Below are positions 7,750 through 15,868 of a DNA stretch of 64,000 nucleotides, one piece after another (position 1 is the first letter of the stretch; the number at the start of each line of letters is the position of its first letter). The stretch spans positions 1 to 64,000 of the forward strand of contig CAMCFA010000004.1 of NCBI GenBank assembly GCA_945873955.1. Direction: 5' to 3'. Source of the stretch: an uncultured Clostridia bacterium. Lineage in GTDB: Bacteria; Bacillota; Clostridia; Oscillospirales; Ruminococcaceae. The translations under genes were made by a program, and so were the position numbers. The notes beneath the pieces are model-generated. The model ran no database searches. It worked only from the letters and a program-made list of their open reading frames with translations, and was not told the DNA's origin.

Positions 7750-8948
7750 CACCTATCGTTTTCAAACTGAGATTTACCGACCCTCGCACCAAGCGGCGCA
7801 GTACTCCGCAGCGCAACGCCAACCATGTTCAGTATATCGGGGAGCGCGAACACGCTCTGATTGCTGAAAAAGAGGAATCTCATGTCAAGTACATAGGTGA
7901 GCGTTCCCACGCTGCTCTGACAGCCAAGCAGAACGGCTTGTTCGGAAAAATCCGCGGGGAGTATTCCAACTGCTACGAAACGGCTGATGTGCAGAAATAT
8001 GTCCGGGAAATGAGTACAACGCACCGCAACATTTATTGGAGCGTCTTCTCGTTCACTCCCGAAAGTGCAACTCAAGCAGGTCTTAACTCGCTGAAAGAGT
8101 GGGAGGATTGGGTCAAGCTGCGGACTTATGAGATAGCGGAACACATGAAAATCCGGTATGACGATTTGGAGTACATCGCCGCCGTTCATCTCAAAGAGGG
8201 TCAGCCCCATGTTCATGTCGGTTTCTGGGACAAGAGTCAGGAGATATTCCGCAAGACAGTTTCTCCCGTGATTGCCGACAATATACGCATTGACGCTATC
8301 AAGCATACCTTCCGAGAGCAGTTCAATGCGCTTCACAACCGCGAGAATGAGTTGATTACTCAGATGCGCGATATAACAGCGCAGACACTTTTAGACGGGA
8401 ATAACGCTGTGCTTGCAAAGGTTCAGCAATTGATGAACGAGCTGAAAGGGAAGATACCCGCAAAAGGGCGGTGCGTGTATCAGTATATGCCGCAGGATAT
8501 AAAGGTCGATTTGTACAATATTATGGCGGAGCTTATAAACAACTGCGAGCAGTTACACGCGCTGTATGCGGATATTCTTGACACCCGCGAAACCTACAAC
8601 GAACTCTTGCACAACGATGACAGCGAGTGGGGTCACTATCAGACCGAACTGTATAAGGACAAGCTGGTTGACGAGATTACGAACAAAATGGGCAACACCA
8701 TTCTTCGTGCGATTGTCGAGCAGCGCCGCGCTGACAGGGCAGAAAAGGCTGCTGCAAATCATCAGCCGCATAACTCGGCGCTTGATGTAGCTATGGCTGC
8801 TCTGAGTTTGCTGAACTCGATTTCGCGGAGGGATATGGATATGTTATCTCAATACTCAAAGAATGTTTTCGGCAGGGGGGATCTCAGCAAGGAAGCTATT
8901 ATGGATCTTATTTACAAGCTGGGATTATCGCAGGAAAGAGATTATTAA
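7746..8948 (+). CDS. mobL: MobL (MobP3-like) relaxase
   Basis: 400 residues. The N-terminus (VVFKLRF-like start, then HVKYIGER) and the metal-binding triad H148, H155, H157 (QPHVHVGFWDK) match MobL relaxases, which nick one DNA strand at oriT and stay attached through Tyr. It begins with TTG at 7746, chosen for the 4-base overlap with the previous stop and GGGAG just upstream. No coupling protein or mating-channel genes are nearby, so transfer would rely on a helper conjugative element. The C-terminal half is helical and of unclear role. Confidence 0.8.
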   Translation: MTPIVFKLRFTDPRTKRRSTPQRNANHVQYIGEREHALIAEKEESHVKYIGERSHAALTAKQNGLFGKIRGEYSNCYETADVQKYVREMSTTHRNIYWSVFSFTPESATQAGLNSLKEWEDWVKLRTYEIAEHMKIRYDDLEYIAAVHLKEGQPHVHVGFWDKSQEIFRKTVSPVIADNIRIDAIKHTFREQFNALHNRENELITQMRDITAQTLLDGNNAVLAKVQQLMNELKGKIPAKGRCVYQYMPQDIKVDLYNIMAELINNCEQLHALYADILDTRETYNELLHNDDSEWGHYQTELYKDKLVDEITNKMGNTILRAIVEQRRADRAEKAAANHQPHNSALDVAMAALSLLNSISRRDMDMLSQYSKNVFGRGDLSKEAIMDLIYKLGLSQERDY

Positions 8949-8980
8949 CTATGTAGAACAATTTTTACGGAGGATTTAAC

Positions 8981-9184
8981 ATGAATGAGTCTTTATTTTT
9001 AAGAGCAGCTGAGGTTGCAGCAATTTGTGATGTTTCTATCCCTAAGGCATACAAGATGATGGAGGAGGTCAACGCTGAAATGGCTAAAGGTGGTTATATG
9101 GTCATTTCGGGCAGAGTCAACAAGCGTTTCTTTTACGAGAAGATAGGCTGTGCGGCAGAGCTTAACAACGACAAGGAGGAGTAA
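8981..9184 (+). CDS. xis: Excisionase-like small HTH protein
   Basis: 67 residues with an N-terminal winged-helix/AlpA-like pattern (FLRAAEVAAICDVSIPKAYKMM). GGAGG precedes the ATG at 8981 by 7 bases. The stop is one base from the integrase start, the usual place for an excisionase. It resembles in size and layout the product at 18380-18589 in element 2. Excisionase function is inferred from fold and position; it could also regulate replication or transfer genes. Confidence 0.65.
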   Translation: MNESLFLRAAEVAAICDVSIPKAYKMMEEVNAEMAKGGYMVISGRVNKRFFYEKIGCAAELNNDKEE

Positions 9185-9185
9185 T

Positions 9186-10286
9186 ATGCCGGTTTACAAA
9201 GACGAAAAGACAAATACATGGCGCGTAATTTACAGATATAAGAATGCTCTCGGGCAGCGCAAGCAGGGGCAGAAACGCGGCTTTGAAACAAGGCGCGAGG
9301 CTGTCGCCTGGGAACACGAACAGATGAGCAAGCATGAAATCAAGCTGGATATGACCTTTGAGTCGTTCTTTGAAATCTACGCAAATGACATGAAAAACCG
9401 CGTTAGGGAAAACACTTGGAAAACCAAAGAGTCAATTTATGAGAAGAAAATACTCCCGTTTTTCAAGGACAAAAGAATGAATGAAATTCAAGTCAAGGAC
9501 ATAATCGCTTGGCAGAACGCCATGATGGATTTTGCCGATAAAAAGGGAAGGCACTACTCTCCTGTTTACCTCAAGACGCTGCACAATCAGCTTAGCGCGG
9601 TGTTTAACCATGCGGTGAAATATTACGAACTCCCGTCCAATCCCGCAGCAAAAGCCGGAGCTATGGGAAAGCGCAAGGGAAAGGAAATGCTTTTCTGGAC
9701 GCAGGACGAATATAAACTGTTTGCAGAGCAGATAATGGACAAGCCGATGTCCTACTATGCCTTTGAAATGCTCTATTGGTGCGGTTTGCGAGAGGGTGAG
9801 CTGCTGGCACTTACACAAGCAGATTTCGATTTCACAAAAAAGACCGTAAGCATAAACAAATCCTATCAGCGTATCAATGGTCGTGATGTTATTACCGACC
9901 CGAAAACGCCAAAGAGCAACCGTATAATCAAGCTGCCGGATTTCCTTGCCGAGGAAATGCAGGATTACATATCTCATATTTACGGTGTTCAGCCGGATGA
10001 CAGGCTGTTTCCGATTACAAAGAGCTATCTTCATAACGAAATGACCCGTGGTTCTGCGGCAGCAAAGGTTAAGCGTATACGAATTCATGACCTCAGGCAT
10101 AGCCATATATCCTTGCTTATTGATATGGGTTACAGCGCGGTTGCAATCGGCGAAAGGGTGGGGCATGAGAGTGCTGAGATAACCTATCAATACGCACATC
10201 TGTTCCCATCGGTGCAGTCTGAAATGGCAAATGATTTGAACAACATTAAGATGGGAGATGAAGAAGATGTCGGCGAAGAATCTTGA
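9186..10286 (+). CDS. int: Tyrosine integrase of element 1
   Basis: 366 residues from ATG 9186, which follows AAGGAGGA at 9174-9181; a reading from 9150 lacks support. It has the Arm/AP2-like N-terminal DNA-binding domain (WRVIYRYKN), a SAM-like core-binding domain (55-150) and a catalytic domain with R202, H301-x-x-R304, H327 and Y336 as the likely nucleophile. It is clearly related to the integrase at 19369 (shared KTPKS, DRLFP, HDLRHSH blocks), which fits both elements using the guaA 3' end. Unusually, three genes separate it from the right attachment site. Confidence 0.9.
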   Translation: MPVYKDEKTNTWRVIYRYKNALGQRKQGQKRGFETRREAVAWEHEQMSKHEIKLDMTFESFFEIYANDMKNRVRENTWKTKESIYEKKILPFFKDKRMNEIQVKDIIAWQNAMMDFADKKGRHYSPVYLKTLHNQLSAVFNHAVKYYELPSNPAAKAGAMGKRKGKEMLFWTQDEYKLFAEQIMDKPMSYYAFEMLYWCGLREGELLALTQADFDFTKKTVSINKSYQRINGRDVITDPKTPKSNRIIKLPDFLAEEMQDYISHIYGVQPDDRLFPITKSYLHNEMTRGSAAAKVKRIRIHDLRHSHISLLIDMGYSAVAIGERVGHESAEITYQYAHLFPSVQSEMANDLNNIKMGDEEDVGEES

Positions 10287-10590
10287 TCAGAAAGGCAGAT
10301 TTCGCAGCTGTTTTGTGGGACTTAGAATGTCACCCGAAGAAAAGGCACTTTTTGACAGTTTGGCGGCGGTATCGGGGCTTACTAAGCAGGATTATCTTAT
10401 CAGCAGAGCACTCCAGAAAGATATTATCGTGGAAAACAGCCCGAGAGTATACAAGGCGCTGAAAGACAAGCTGGGAGAGGTGCTTGCTGAACTCCGCCGA
10501 ATCAGCGGGGGTACTGTATCCGAGGAGCTTCTTGAAACTATACGGTTTATTGCTACTGTTTTAGGCGGAATGAACGGCGGGGAGGGATAA
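10267..10590 (+). CDS. RHH mobilization-type protein (MobC-like)
   Basis: 107 residues with RFRSCFVGLRMSPEEKALFD followed by KQDYLISRAL, the pattern of MobC-type RHH relaxosome proteins. ATG 10267 is preferred over 10258 because GGGAG at 10252-10256 is correctly spaced; it overlaps the integrase 3' end by 20 bases. It sits between integrase and RepA-like ATPase. It could act in mobilization or as a repressor of the following replication gene. Confidence 0.6.
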   Translation: MSAKNLDQKGRFRSCFVGLRMSPEEKALFDSLAAVSGLTKQDYLISRALQKDIIVENSPRVYKALKDKLGEVLAELRRISGGTVSEELLETIRFIATVLGGMNGGEG

Positions 10591-10592
10591 TC

Positions 10593-11609
10593 TTGGATTC
10601 TATAAATGAATTTATGTTACAGATGACAGACCCATCATATCTTCCTGTTTGCTCCATGACCGAGATATATGACATGGTGTATGAGCGTAAACCGCCTATC
10701 ATCAACGGGTTACTCTATCCGGGAACTTATCTATTTGTCGGCGCTCCAAAGGTCGGCAAGAGTTTTCTTATGGCGCAGCTTGCGTACCATGTCAGCACCG
10801 GTACAACGCTGTGGAATTATGAGGTAAACAAGTCTACTGTTCTGTACCTTGCCCTAGAGGACAACTATCAGCGTATTCAGAATCGCTTAAGCAGAATGTT
10901 TGGCGTTGAGAGTTCGGACAACCTGTATTTCGCCTGTAACGCACATCAAATGGGGAACGGTTTATGCGAGCAGATTTCGCAGTTCATCAGCGAACACCCC
11001 GATACTAGGCTAGTCATAATCGATACGCTTCAAAAGGTGCGCGAGTCCAAAAGTGAGGCGTATAGCTACTCCTCAGATTATGACACTATATCTCAGCTAA
11101 AGGCTCTGGCGGACAGGTTTGGAATTTGTCTGCTCATTGTTCACCACACACGCAAGCAGCAGTCCGATGACCGCTTTGACAAGATTTCGGGAACAAATGG
11201 TCTGTTGGGCGCTGCTGACGGTGCTTTCATTCTTGAAAAGGAGAAGCGCACATCAAACTGTGCCGTGCTTGAAATCTCCGGTCGCGACCAGCAGGAGCAG
11301 ATGCTTTACCTTGAAAAGAATATGAATACTCTCATGTGGGAGCTTACCCGCGCAGAAAGCGAGCTTTGGAAGCAGCCGCCCGATCCGCTGTTGGATAAGG
11401 TGTCGCGCATAGTAACGGCTGACTCGCCTGTATGGGAAGGTACAGCAACCGCGCTTAAAGAGCAGCTTGGTACAGAGCTTTCCGCCAATGCACTTTCCCG
11501 CAAGCTGAACATCAACGCAAGCCGGCTTTGGGAAGAACACAAGGTTCGTTACGAGAAATCTCACGGTCATGAGAGCCGGACGATTAGGCTCACTTTGTGC
11601 GACGATTAA
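10593..11609 (+). CDS. RepA-like RecA-fold ATPase/helicase
   Basis: 338 residues. Walker A is GAPKVGKS, Walker B-like VIIDTLQKV, and HHTRK follows, typical of the AAA_25/RepA group of hexameric plasmid helicases. The C-terminal 80 residues look like a winged helix (LSANALSRKLNINASRLWEE). Start TTG 10593 follows GGAGGG (10581-10586) by 6 bases. Together with CGTCGC repeats just after the stop it suggests the element can replicate after excision, as some IMEs and ICEs do. Replication is inference. Confidence 0.75.
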   Translation: MDSINEFMLQMTDPSYLPVCSMTEIYDMVYERKPPIINGLLYPGTYLFVGAPKVGKSFLMAQLAYHVSTGTTLWNYEVNKSTVLYLALEDNYQRIQNRLSRMFGVESSDNLYFACNAHQMGNGLCEQISQFISEHPDTRLVIIDTLQKVRESKSEAYSYSSDYDTISQLKALADRFGICLLIVHHTRKQQSDDRFDKISGTNGLLGAADGAFILEKEKRTSNCAVLEISGRDQQEQMLYLEKNMNTLMWELTRAESELWKQPPDPLLDKVSRIVTADSPVWEGTATALKEQLGTELSANALSRKLNINASRLWEEHKVRYEKSHGHESRTIRLTLCDD

Positions 11610-11626
11610 CCAAGCACTCTAAATAT

Positions 11627-11651
11627 CGTCGCAACCGTCGCGAACCGTCGC
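11627..11651 (+). repeat. Three CGTCGC repeats after the repA-like gene
   Basis: CGTCGC occurs at 11627, 11636 and 11646 (9- and 10-base pitch) with ACCGTCGC shared by the last two. Could be iterons of the element's origin, or simply a GC-rich remnant. Confidence 0.4.
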
Positions 11652-11670
11652 ATTTTTCTTTTCAGCAATC

Positions 11671-11710
11671 AAGCTGACCGATTATTCTACGGTCAGCTTT
11701 CTTTACTGAA
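11671..11710 (+). terminator. Terminator of the integrase/RepA transcript
   Basis: AAGCTGACCG (11671-11680), loop ATTATTCTA, CGGTCAGCTT (11690-11699), then TCTTT. Nearly identical to the hairpin at 13033-13061. Confidence 0.75.
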
Positions 11711-11726
11711 ATTTCAATTCTTTTGC

Positions 11727-11756
11727 TTGACAATAAATACAATGATATTGTATAAT
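11727..11756 (+). promoter_or_regulatory. Promoter and dyad before the nuclease-like cargo gene
   Basis: TTGACA (11727-11732), 18-base spacer, TATAAT (11751-11756). The perfect dyad ATACAAT-GAT-ATTGTAT (11737-11753) covers the spacer and -10, and a third ATTGTAT half-site lies at 11760-11766, so the promoter is probably repressed by an unidentified regulator. Confidence 0.65.
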
Positions 11757-11854
11757 ACTATTGTATAAAATTTGCCATTTGGAAAAGTCATTTGCTTTTT
11801 ATTAGCATAGTGCGATGTAATTAGTTTTCATTGTTATGTTTAGGAGGCTCAAAG

Positions 11855-13015
11855 ATGAAAAGAAGTCAAAGACCTTATCCGAGACAGGATGTATCTGTAG
11901 AATGCATTGAGGCATTCCTTATTTCGGCTTGGACAAATGGATGGCTTGATGAGTATTCAGATAATCATTTTTTAATAAGAGTAATTGAGCGAAGATTAAA
12001 TGATTTCATAGGAAGTCAGCAGCTTATTAACAATAATCTAAATCAATATAATATAGTTAAAAATGGTAGAATTGACTATGAAGAATTTTCTAATCTTTTT
12101 TGTATAAATTTTTCTACAAAAATGAATGGATTATTGCAAAAATTTGGTGAAAAACATATTAAGAACTTTGTTATGAACCAAATGTCTGCTGGAAAAAGAA
12201 ATTACAATGAGAATGCTTTTTTTGAGGCTTTATCTGAAATATCTATATTATATTTTCTGAGTGGTAAAGGTTGGACAAAATATGAATATGAACCATTATT
12301 AAATCATAGAGAATCAGCGAAAAACCCAGAGGCACGATTTGAGTATATAAATGGTGAGGAACAGCTTTTTGTTAACGTTGAGGTCAAGTCACCAGCTTTT
12401 CCTCCTACCACACATGAAAATGAGAATATTATTATCCCTGTCATTCTTTTATCCGAAAATGGAATTAAATTGGTTAAAGAGTATTGTCAAGAGATCGGAA
12501 TTGTTTATTTAGATCCTAGAGTTAAGAAACTTAAGGATTTCCTTAATAGCGCATCTAGTAAATTTACAAAACCGACAAACGATGAGTATAATATTTTATA
12601 TATTAACTGGTCTTTTCGGGATTTTCCTTCAAACAGTTACCTTGAAGCTTGGAATTTATTGACCAATCCAATAAATGGTATACTAACAAATCCGGCTTAT
12701 GCAGAAAGTATGGAGGTTGATTTAGAATTCTTTAATAAAGTTTCTGCCGTAGTAGTTTATACAGAATCTGTTGAAGGATTAATGTTTCAGAGCTTTAATC
12801 ATGTTTGGCAAAGAAATAAAGAGGGACCTCGATTTCGTATGTGGGTAAATACCAGATTATGTGAATCAGAAAAAAAGATAGAGTATTTATTCAATATTAC
12901 AGGTATGAATCCATCCAAGAATTCATCATATTTGTTTATGTGTAATTTGGAAAATCACGACAATTATGATGCTTTTGAAAGGTTAATATATTTAATTAGT
13001 AACAATCCGCTATAG
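11855..13015 (+). CDS. Unrecognised cargo protein with PD-(D/E)XK nuclease-like core
   Basis: 386 residues from ATG 11855 (AGGAGG at 11842-11847). I do not recognise the family. Residues 157-178 read NPEARFEYINGEE then LFVNVEVKSP, placing P158-E159 or E163 about 15 residues before E176-V-K178, with a preceding helix carrying E124/E128; this matches a PD-(D/E)XK nuclease layout. The rest is a helical N-terminus (1-120) and a C-terminal domain without clear motifs. The gene is strikingly AT-rich against its neighbours and is bracketed by near-identical terminators (11671 and 13033), a sign of insertion as cargo. A phage-defence or restriction role is a guess from position and motif. Confidence 0.6.
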   Translation: MKRSQRPYPRQDVSVECIEAFLISAWTNGWLDEYSDNHFLIRVIERRLNDFIGSQQLINNNLNQYNIVKNGRIDYEEFSNLFCINFSTKMNGLLQKFGEKHIKNFVMNQMSAGKRNYNENAFFEALSEISILYFLSGKGWTKYEYEPLLNHRESAKNPEARFEYINGEEQLFVNVEVKSPAFPPTTHENENIIIPVILLSENGIKLVKEYCQEIGIVYLDPRVKKLKDFLNSASSKFTKPTNDEYNILYINWSFRDFPSNSYLEAWNLLTNPINGILTNPAYAESMEVDLEFFNKVSAVVVYTESVEGLMFQSFNHVWQRNKEGPRFRMWVNTRLCESEKKIEYLFNITGMNPSKNSSYLFMCNLENHDNYDAFERLIYLISNNPL

Positions 13016-13032
13016 TTTGTAGACACACAAAA

Positions 13033-13070
13033 GAGCTGACCGATTATTCCACGGTCAGCTCTGAATTTTT
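13033..13070 (+). terminator. Terminator of the cargo gene, duplicate of the one at 11671
   Basis: GAGCTGACCG (13033-13042), loop ATTATTCCA, CGGTCAGCTC (13052-13061), then TGAATTTTT. The central 26 bases match the 11671 hairpin with one change. Confidence 0.8.
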
Positions 13071-13073
13071 ATA

Positions 13074-13095
13074 GAGTGTTGCCAAAGTGTTGCCA
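13074..13095 (+). promoter_or_regulatory. Arm-type integrase sites, right end of element 1
   Basis: Two copies of AGTGTTGCCA at 11-base pitch, about 60 bases from the att core. Tandem repeats one helical turn apart next to att are typical of integrase arm sites. Confidence 0.55.
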
Positions 13096-13156
13096 CAAGC
13101 GATTTTCAAGGCTTACAAATGGCTTAACCATGCGATTTGGTAGGTTTCGGAATATC

Positions 13157-13166
13157 ATTCCCACTC
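13157..13166. other. Attachment site between elements 1 and 2
   Basis: ATTCCCACTC, identical to the sequence at 20558-20567 (reverse complement of the end of guaA). It marks the right end of element 1 and the left end of element 2. Confidence 0.65.
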
Positions 13167-13269
13167 GACTGCCCTAGAGTGAAATCTTGTGATAATATGT
13201 ACTTAAAATACATATTTTATCCATATATTATTTATATTATGCGAATTGCTGTTTCGTTCGTGAAATTTT

Positions 13270-13288
13270 TGTAGCCATTTTGTAGCCA
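13270..13288 (+). promoter_or_regulatory. Arm-type integrase sites, left end of element 2
   Basis: TGTAGCCA at 13270-13277 and 13281-13288, 11-base pitch, matching the right-end copies at 20479 and 20490. Confidence 0.65.
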
Positions 13289-13301
13289 GTGCAAAATTAC
13301 G

Positions 13302-13335
13302 CCCCCGAAAATCTGCTCAGGCAGGTTTTCGGGGG
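13302..13335. terminator. Hairpin at the left end of element 2
   Basis: CCCCCGAAAA (13302-13311) pairs with TTTTCGGGGG (13326-13335). It follows the mobV stop on the minus strand and probably insulates the element from the flank. Confidence 0.65.
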
Positions 13336-13359
13336 TATTTGTTACAGCCTACCACATTA

Positions 13360-14697
13360 TCACCGCTTCACCCCTCTCACCCTCTGCTTAAGAAACTCCT
13401 GCAGCTTCTGCGTGAGCTTCAGGCTCTCGATAAAGTCCAGCACCTTTTGGTACATTGCTTTCAGGCTTCCAAGCTCGTTTTTTGTTTTGCGGAGTTCCTC
13501 ACGGAGTGGGTATATCTCCTGTGCCTTCTGTTCCAGAGCGGAGTTCCTCTTGGCAGCTTCCTCGTTTTCTTTTTTCAGCCTTGCAATCTCGGCGGTCAGC
13601 TCGCTCTCCCTGTTCTCGGCGGCAATCTGCTTCTTTGAGAGGTCGGTCAGCATACCATAATCCTCTTTGGAGAGAGTAACCTTGCCACCGAACATCGTCT
13701 TGCCGGTTTCTATCTCGTCTATGGATTTGAGCTTTGCTGCCTTTCGGGCGCTCGTTTCAAGCAAGGTCTGATTATCTGCAAGTGCAGCTGCGGTCTGCGT
13801 GAGAGCAGTGGTCTTTTCCGCTATCTCCTCGTCCAGATGAGCAACAGCAGCGTTCTTTTCTTGATACTGTTCGTCCAGCTCGTCAATAACGGCTTCGACC
13901 TGCGTTCGCTGCTCCTTACGGTGTTTGAGAAGCCTGTCTACACTCTCGGCTTGCTCGGAGAGTACAGCGATTTCCTCTTTCTTCTCCTCAACTTGCTCCG
14001 TTATCTTGGCATACTCCTTGTACTGCTCAACGGTCATACTGCCACGGGACTTTTCGGGAGCGGCGATTTGTATTCCGTGCCTATTACATATCTCGGTCAG
14101 CACCTTGCACTCGGCTTCACGCCAACGGCTGATAGTGTCCTTGCCACTGCCGTAGCCCATTTCTTTCAGAGCCTGTGCTATACCGTTTTGGGTGTCAACG
14201 CCCATTTTGTAATGCCCAACAGGTATGTAGTCTATATGTAGATGAGGTGTTGCTTCATCAAGGTGCAAAACGGCATTGAACACATAGAAATTCGGGTTGC
14301 GTTCTTGGAAACCCTGCATATACTCGGTCAGGCAAGCGGTGGCGATTTCAGCGTCGGGAGTGCCAACGCCTGTGTTCTTCATATCACCAATCTGCACCAC
14401 ATCTTCATAAAAGCTCTTACGCTTATCGGCGGCGGTAACAACGGTTTGCGAGATTTTCCGCTTGAAAGTATGCTCGTAGTAGGTTGTGGTAATCTTCCTG
14501 TCGGGTCGCTTCTGCCTTGCGTTGTATCGCTCAACGGCGGTGCCGAACAGGTGCTCGTATGCTTCTTCAATAGGCTGTTGCACGAAAACAATGTTGTCCT
14601 TCGTTCGGGTATCATCAACATTCTTGGCATTGAATTTGCGGTTGTTGTGGGTAAGGCTTCCTTTGCCTTGACAGTGGGAAATGCGTTTTTCGCTCAT
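13360..14697 (-). CDS. mobV: MobV-family relaxase (Pre/Mob)
   Basis: 445 residues. The N-terminal 220 residues are the Mob_Pre relaxase domain with H145-L-D-E-A-T-P-H152-L-H154, the metal-binding HxDE..PHxH motif of MobV enzymes that nick oriT. From about 235 to 440 it is a long charged coiled coil. ATG at 14697 is chosen because AAAGGAG lies upstream; the frame stays open further but without a ribosome site. A perfect dyad (14728-14746) in the leader may control expression, and the candidate oriT lies immediately upstream. It belongs to a different relaxase class from the MobL of element 1, so the two elements would mobilize independently. Confidence 0.88.
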   Translation of the reverse strand: MSEKRISHCQGKGSLTHNNRKFNAKNVDDTRTKDNIVFVQQPIEEAYEHLFGTAVERYNARQKRPDRKITTTYYEHTFKRKISQTVVTAADKRKSFYEDVVQIGDMKNTGVGTPDAEIATACLTEYMQGFQERNPNFYVFNAVLHLDEATPHLHIDYIPVGHYKMGVDTQNGIAQALKEMGYGSGKDTISRWREAECKVLTEICNRHGIQIAAPEKSRGSMTVEQYKEYAKITEQVEEKKEEIAVLSEQAESVDRLLKHRKEQRTQVEAVIDELDEQYQEKNAAVAHLDEEIAEKTTALTQTAAALADNQTLLETSARKAAKLKSIDEIETGKTMFGGKVTLSKEDYGMLTDLSKKQIAAENRESELTAEIARLKKENEEAAKRNSALEQKAQEIYPLREELRKTKNELGSLKAMYQKVLDFIESLKLTQKLQEFLKQRVRGVKR

Positions 14698-14727
14698 AAG
14701 TATAATCTCCTTTCGCTGTGGTATTTT

Positions 14728-14831
14728 TACTGTTGTGCCAACAGTAACGCCATAATACCCTTGACATTGATTTCCGCAAGCTACAATCAACATCAAGGGT
14801 ATGGCGCTCCCCGAGGGGCAAAGGGAGTGCC
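14728..14831. other. Candidate oriT upstream of mobV
   Basis: Three nested inverted repeats: TACTGTTG/CAACAGTA (14728-14746, perfect 8-3-8); a 21-24 base imperfect pair, 14749-14772 with 14785-14805, containing TACCCTTGA/TCAAGGGTA; and GGCGCTCCC/GGGAGTGCC (14803-14831). MobV oriT sites are inverted-repeat clusters just upstream of mob. The nick site cannot be placed by eye. Confidence 0.5.
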
Positions 14832-14927
14832 AGCGTTTTGCGCGACAGCGCATAATGCGTGCAAACCCCGCTTGGCTCTCCGTCCACTCTGCTTTCACAC
14901 ACCGACATCGGTGCTTTTTTCAAAATT

Positions 14928-15061
14928 GAAAAAGAAAAGTGCGGGTCAATCGGCAAAGCGCTCAAACGGTGGCAGGGCGCTACGGCGAGCAGTGTCCCCT
15001 TTTTCTTTTCTCAGCTTTGCAATAAATCGCTGTCATTCGAATTCAGGCAGTACTGAAAAAA
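14928..15061 (+). repeat. Cargo-flanking direct repeat, left copy
   Basis: Shares blocks with 16659-16797: GAAAAAGAAAA, GGCGC-like, GTGGCAGGG, GCAGTG, TTTTTCTTTT, TCAGC-TTGCAA and GGCAG..CTGAAAA, in the same order. Divergence is considerable, so the duplication is old or the copies were acquired separately. Confidence 0.6.
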
Positions 15062-15157
15062 GTTGTTGAAATCTTTATTTTATTTTGATATAATAATATT
15101 AACGACATAATCGGAATTAATGACGCAAATATATTACAACAGAAAGAGTGTCAAATT

Positions 15158-15763
15158 ATGGAATTTAATGAAAAACTACAAGAACTTAGAAAGCAAAAAG
15201 GACTTACTCAGGAAGAACTTGCAGAAGTGCTGTATGTTTCCCGTACTGCAATTTCCAAATGGGAATCAGGCAGGGGATATCCAAATATAGATTCTTTGAA
15301 AGCAATATCAAAGTTTTTTGCAGTATCCTTAGATGAATTACTCTCGAGTGATGCAATGCTTACCATTTCGGAAGACGAAAATAAGCAAAAAGAAAATCAA
15401 ACACGAAACTTGGTTTTTGGTCTGCTTGACTGTAGTGTTGCAATATTTCTCTTTCTTCCTTTTTTCGGTCAGCGGGTTGATGGAGTTATCCAAGAAGTAT
15501 CACTTCTTTCTCTGACAGAAATCGAACTTTATGTCAGAATACCATATTTGTTCATTGTTTTCGCTATGATCATATGGGGCATATTGCTCCTTGCACTTCA
15601 AAACTGCCAATCAGCATTTTGGCAGCATAGTAAAGATAAGGTTTCTTTAAGTTTAAGTGTATTAGGAACGCTCATCTTTATGGTCAGCTTGCAGCCCTAT
15701 GCGGCAGCATTTACATTTGTATTCCTGCTTATAAAGGCTTTAATGCTGATAAAATGGCAATGA
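15158..15763 (+). CDS. XRE regulator with C-terminal membrane segments
   Basis: 201 residues. Residues 5-60 are a canonical XRE HTH (LRKQKGLTQEELAEVL, SRTAISKWESGRG). From about 88 there are four hydrophobic segments (near 88-105, 128-150, 160-177, 180-198), so the DNA-binding domain is anchored to the membrane. Such proteins often sense the envelope state. It lies directly before the PAP2 gene and probably controls it; the dyad at 15824-15851 in the intergenic space is a possible operator. The pair is bracketed by direct repeats, marking it as cargo. Confidence 0.75.
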   Translation: MEFNEKLQELRKQKGLTQEELAEVLYVSRTAISKWESGRGYPNIDSLKAISKFFAVSLDELLSSDAMLTISEDENKQKENQTRNLVFGLLDCSVAIFLFLPFFGQRVDGVIQEVSLLSLTEIELYVRIPYLFIVFAMIIWGILLLALQNCQSAFWQHSKDKVSLSLSVLGTLIFMVSLQPYAAAFTFVFLLIKALMLIKWQ

Positions 15764-15805
15764 TACGAATAGTATCATATATGTGACACACTAATTCTTT
15801 CTTTT

Positions 15806-15851
15806 TTGACATCGTTCTATTAGAATGTATTTAGGCGAAAGCCAATACATT
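15806..15851 (+). promoter_or_regulatory. Promoter and operator-like dyad before PAP2 gene
   Basis: TTGACA (15806-15811) and TATTTA (15828-15833) at 16-base spacing. Dyad AATGTATT (15824-15831)/AATACATT (15844-15851), with GGC-GAAA-GCC inside, overlaps the -10 region and could act as operator or 5' hairpin. Confidence 0.5.
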
Positions 15852-15868
15852 ACAAAGGATGGTTTATA

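Larger units (their letters stand above)
1..13166. mobile_element. Integrative mobilizable element 1 (right part; left end outside window)
   Basis: The stretch carries a tyrosine integrase, excisionase-like gene, MobL-type relaxase, two RHH accessory proteins, a RepA-like ATPase and cargo, with no conjugation (T4SS) genes, so it reads as a mobilizable rather than self-transmissible element. Its right boundary is taken at ATTCCCACTC (13157-13166), identical to the 3' end of guaA, preceded by arm-type repeats at 13074-13095. I found no matching left boundary or matching arm repeats, so the left end probably lies before position 1. Whether the methylase/helicase module at 84-5191 is cargo of this element or older chromosome is inference. 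Confidence 0.6.

Noticed and set aside
14242-15069. Long plus-strand ORF opposite mobV and into the oriT region
   Set aside because: It is antisense to a well-recognised relaxase, has no family resemblance and covers the inverted-repeat region.
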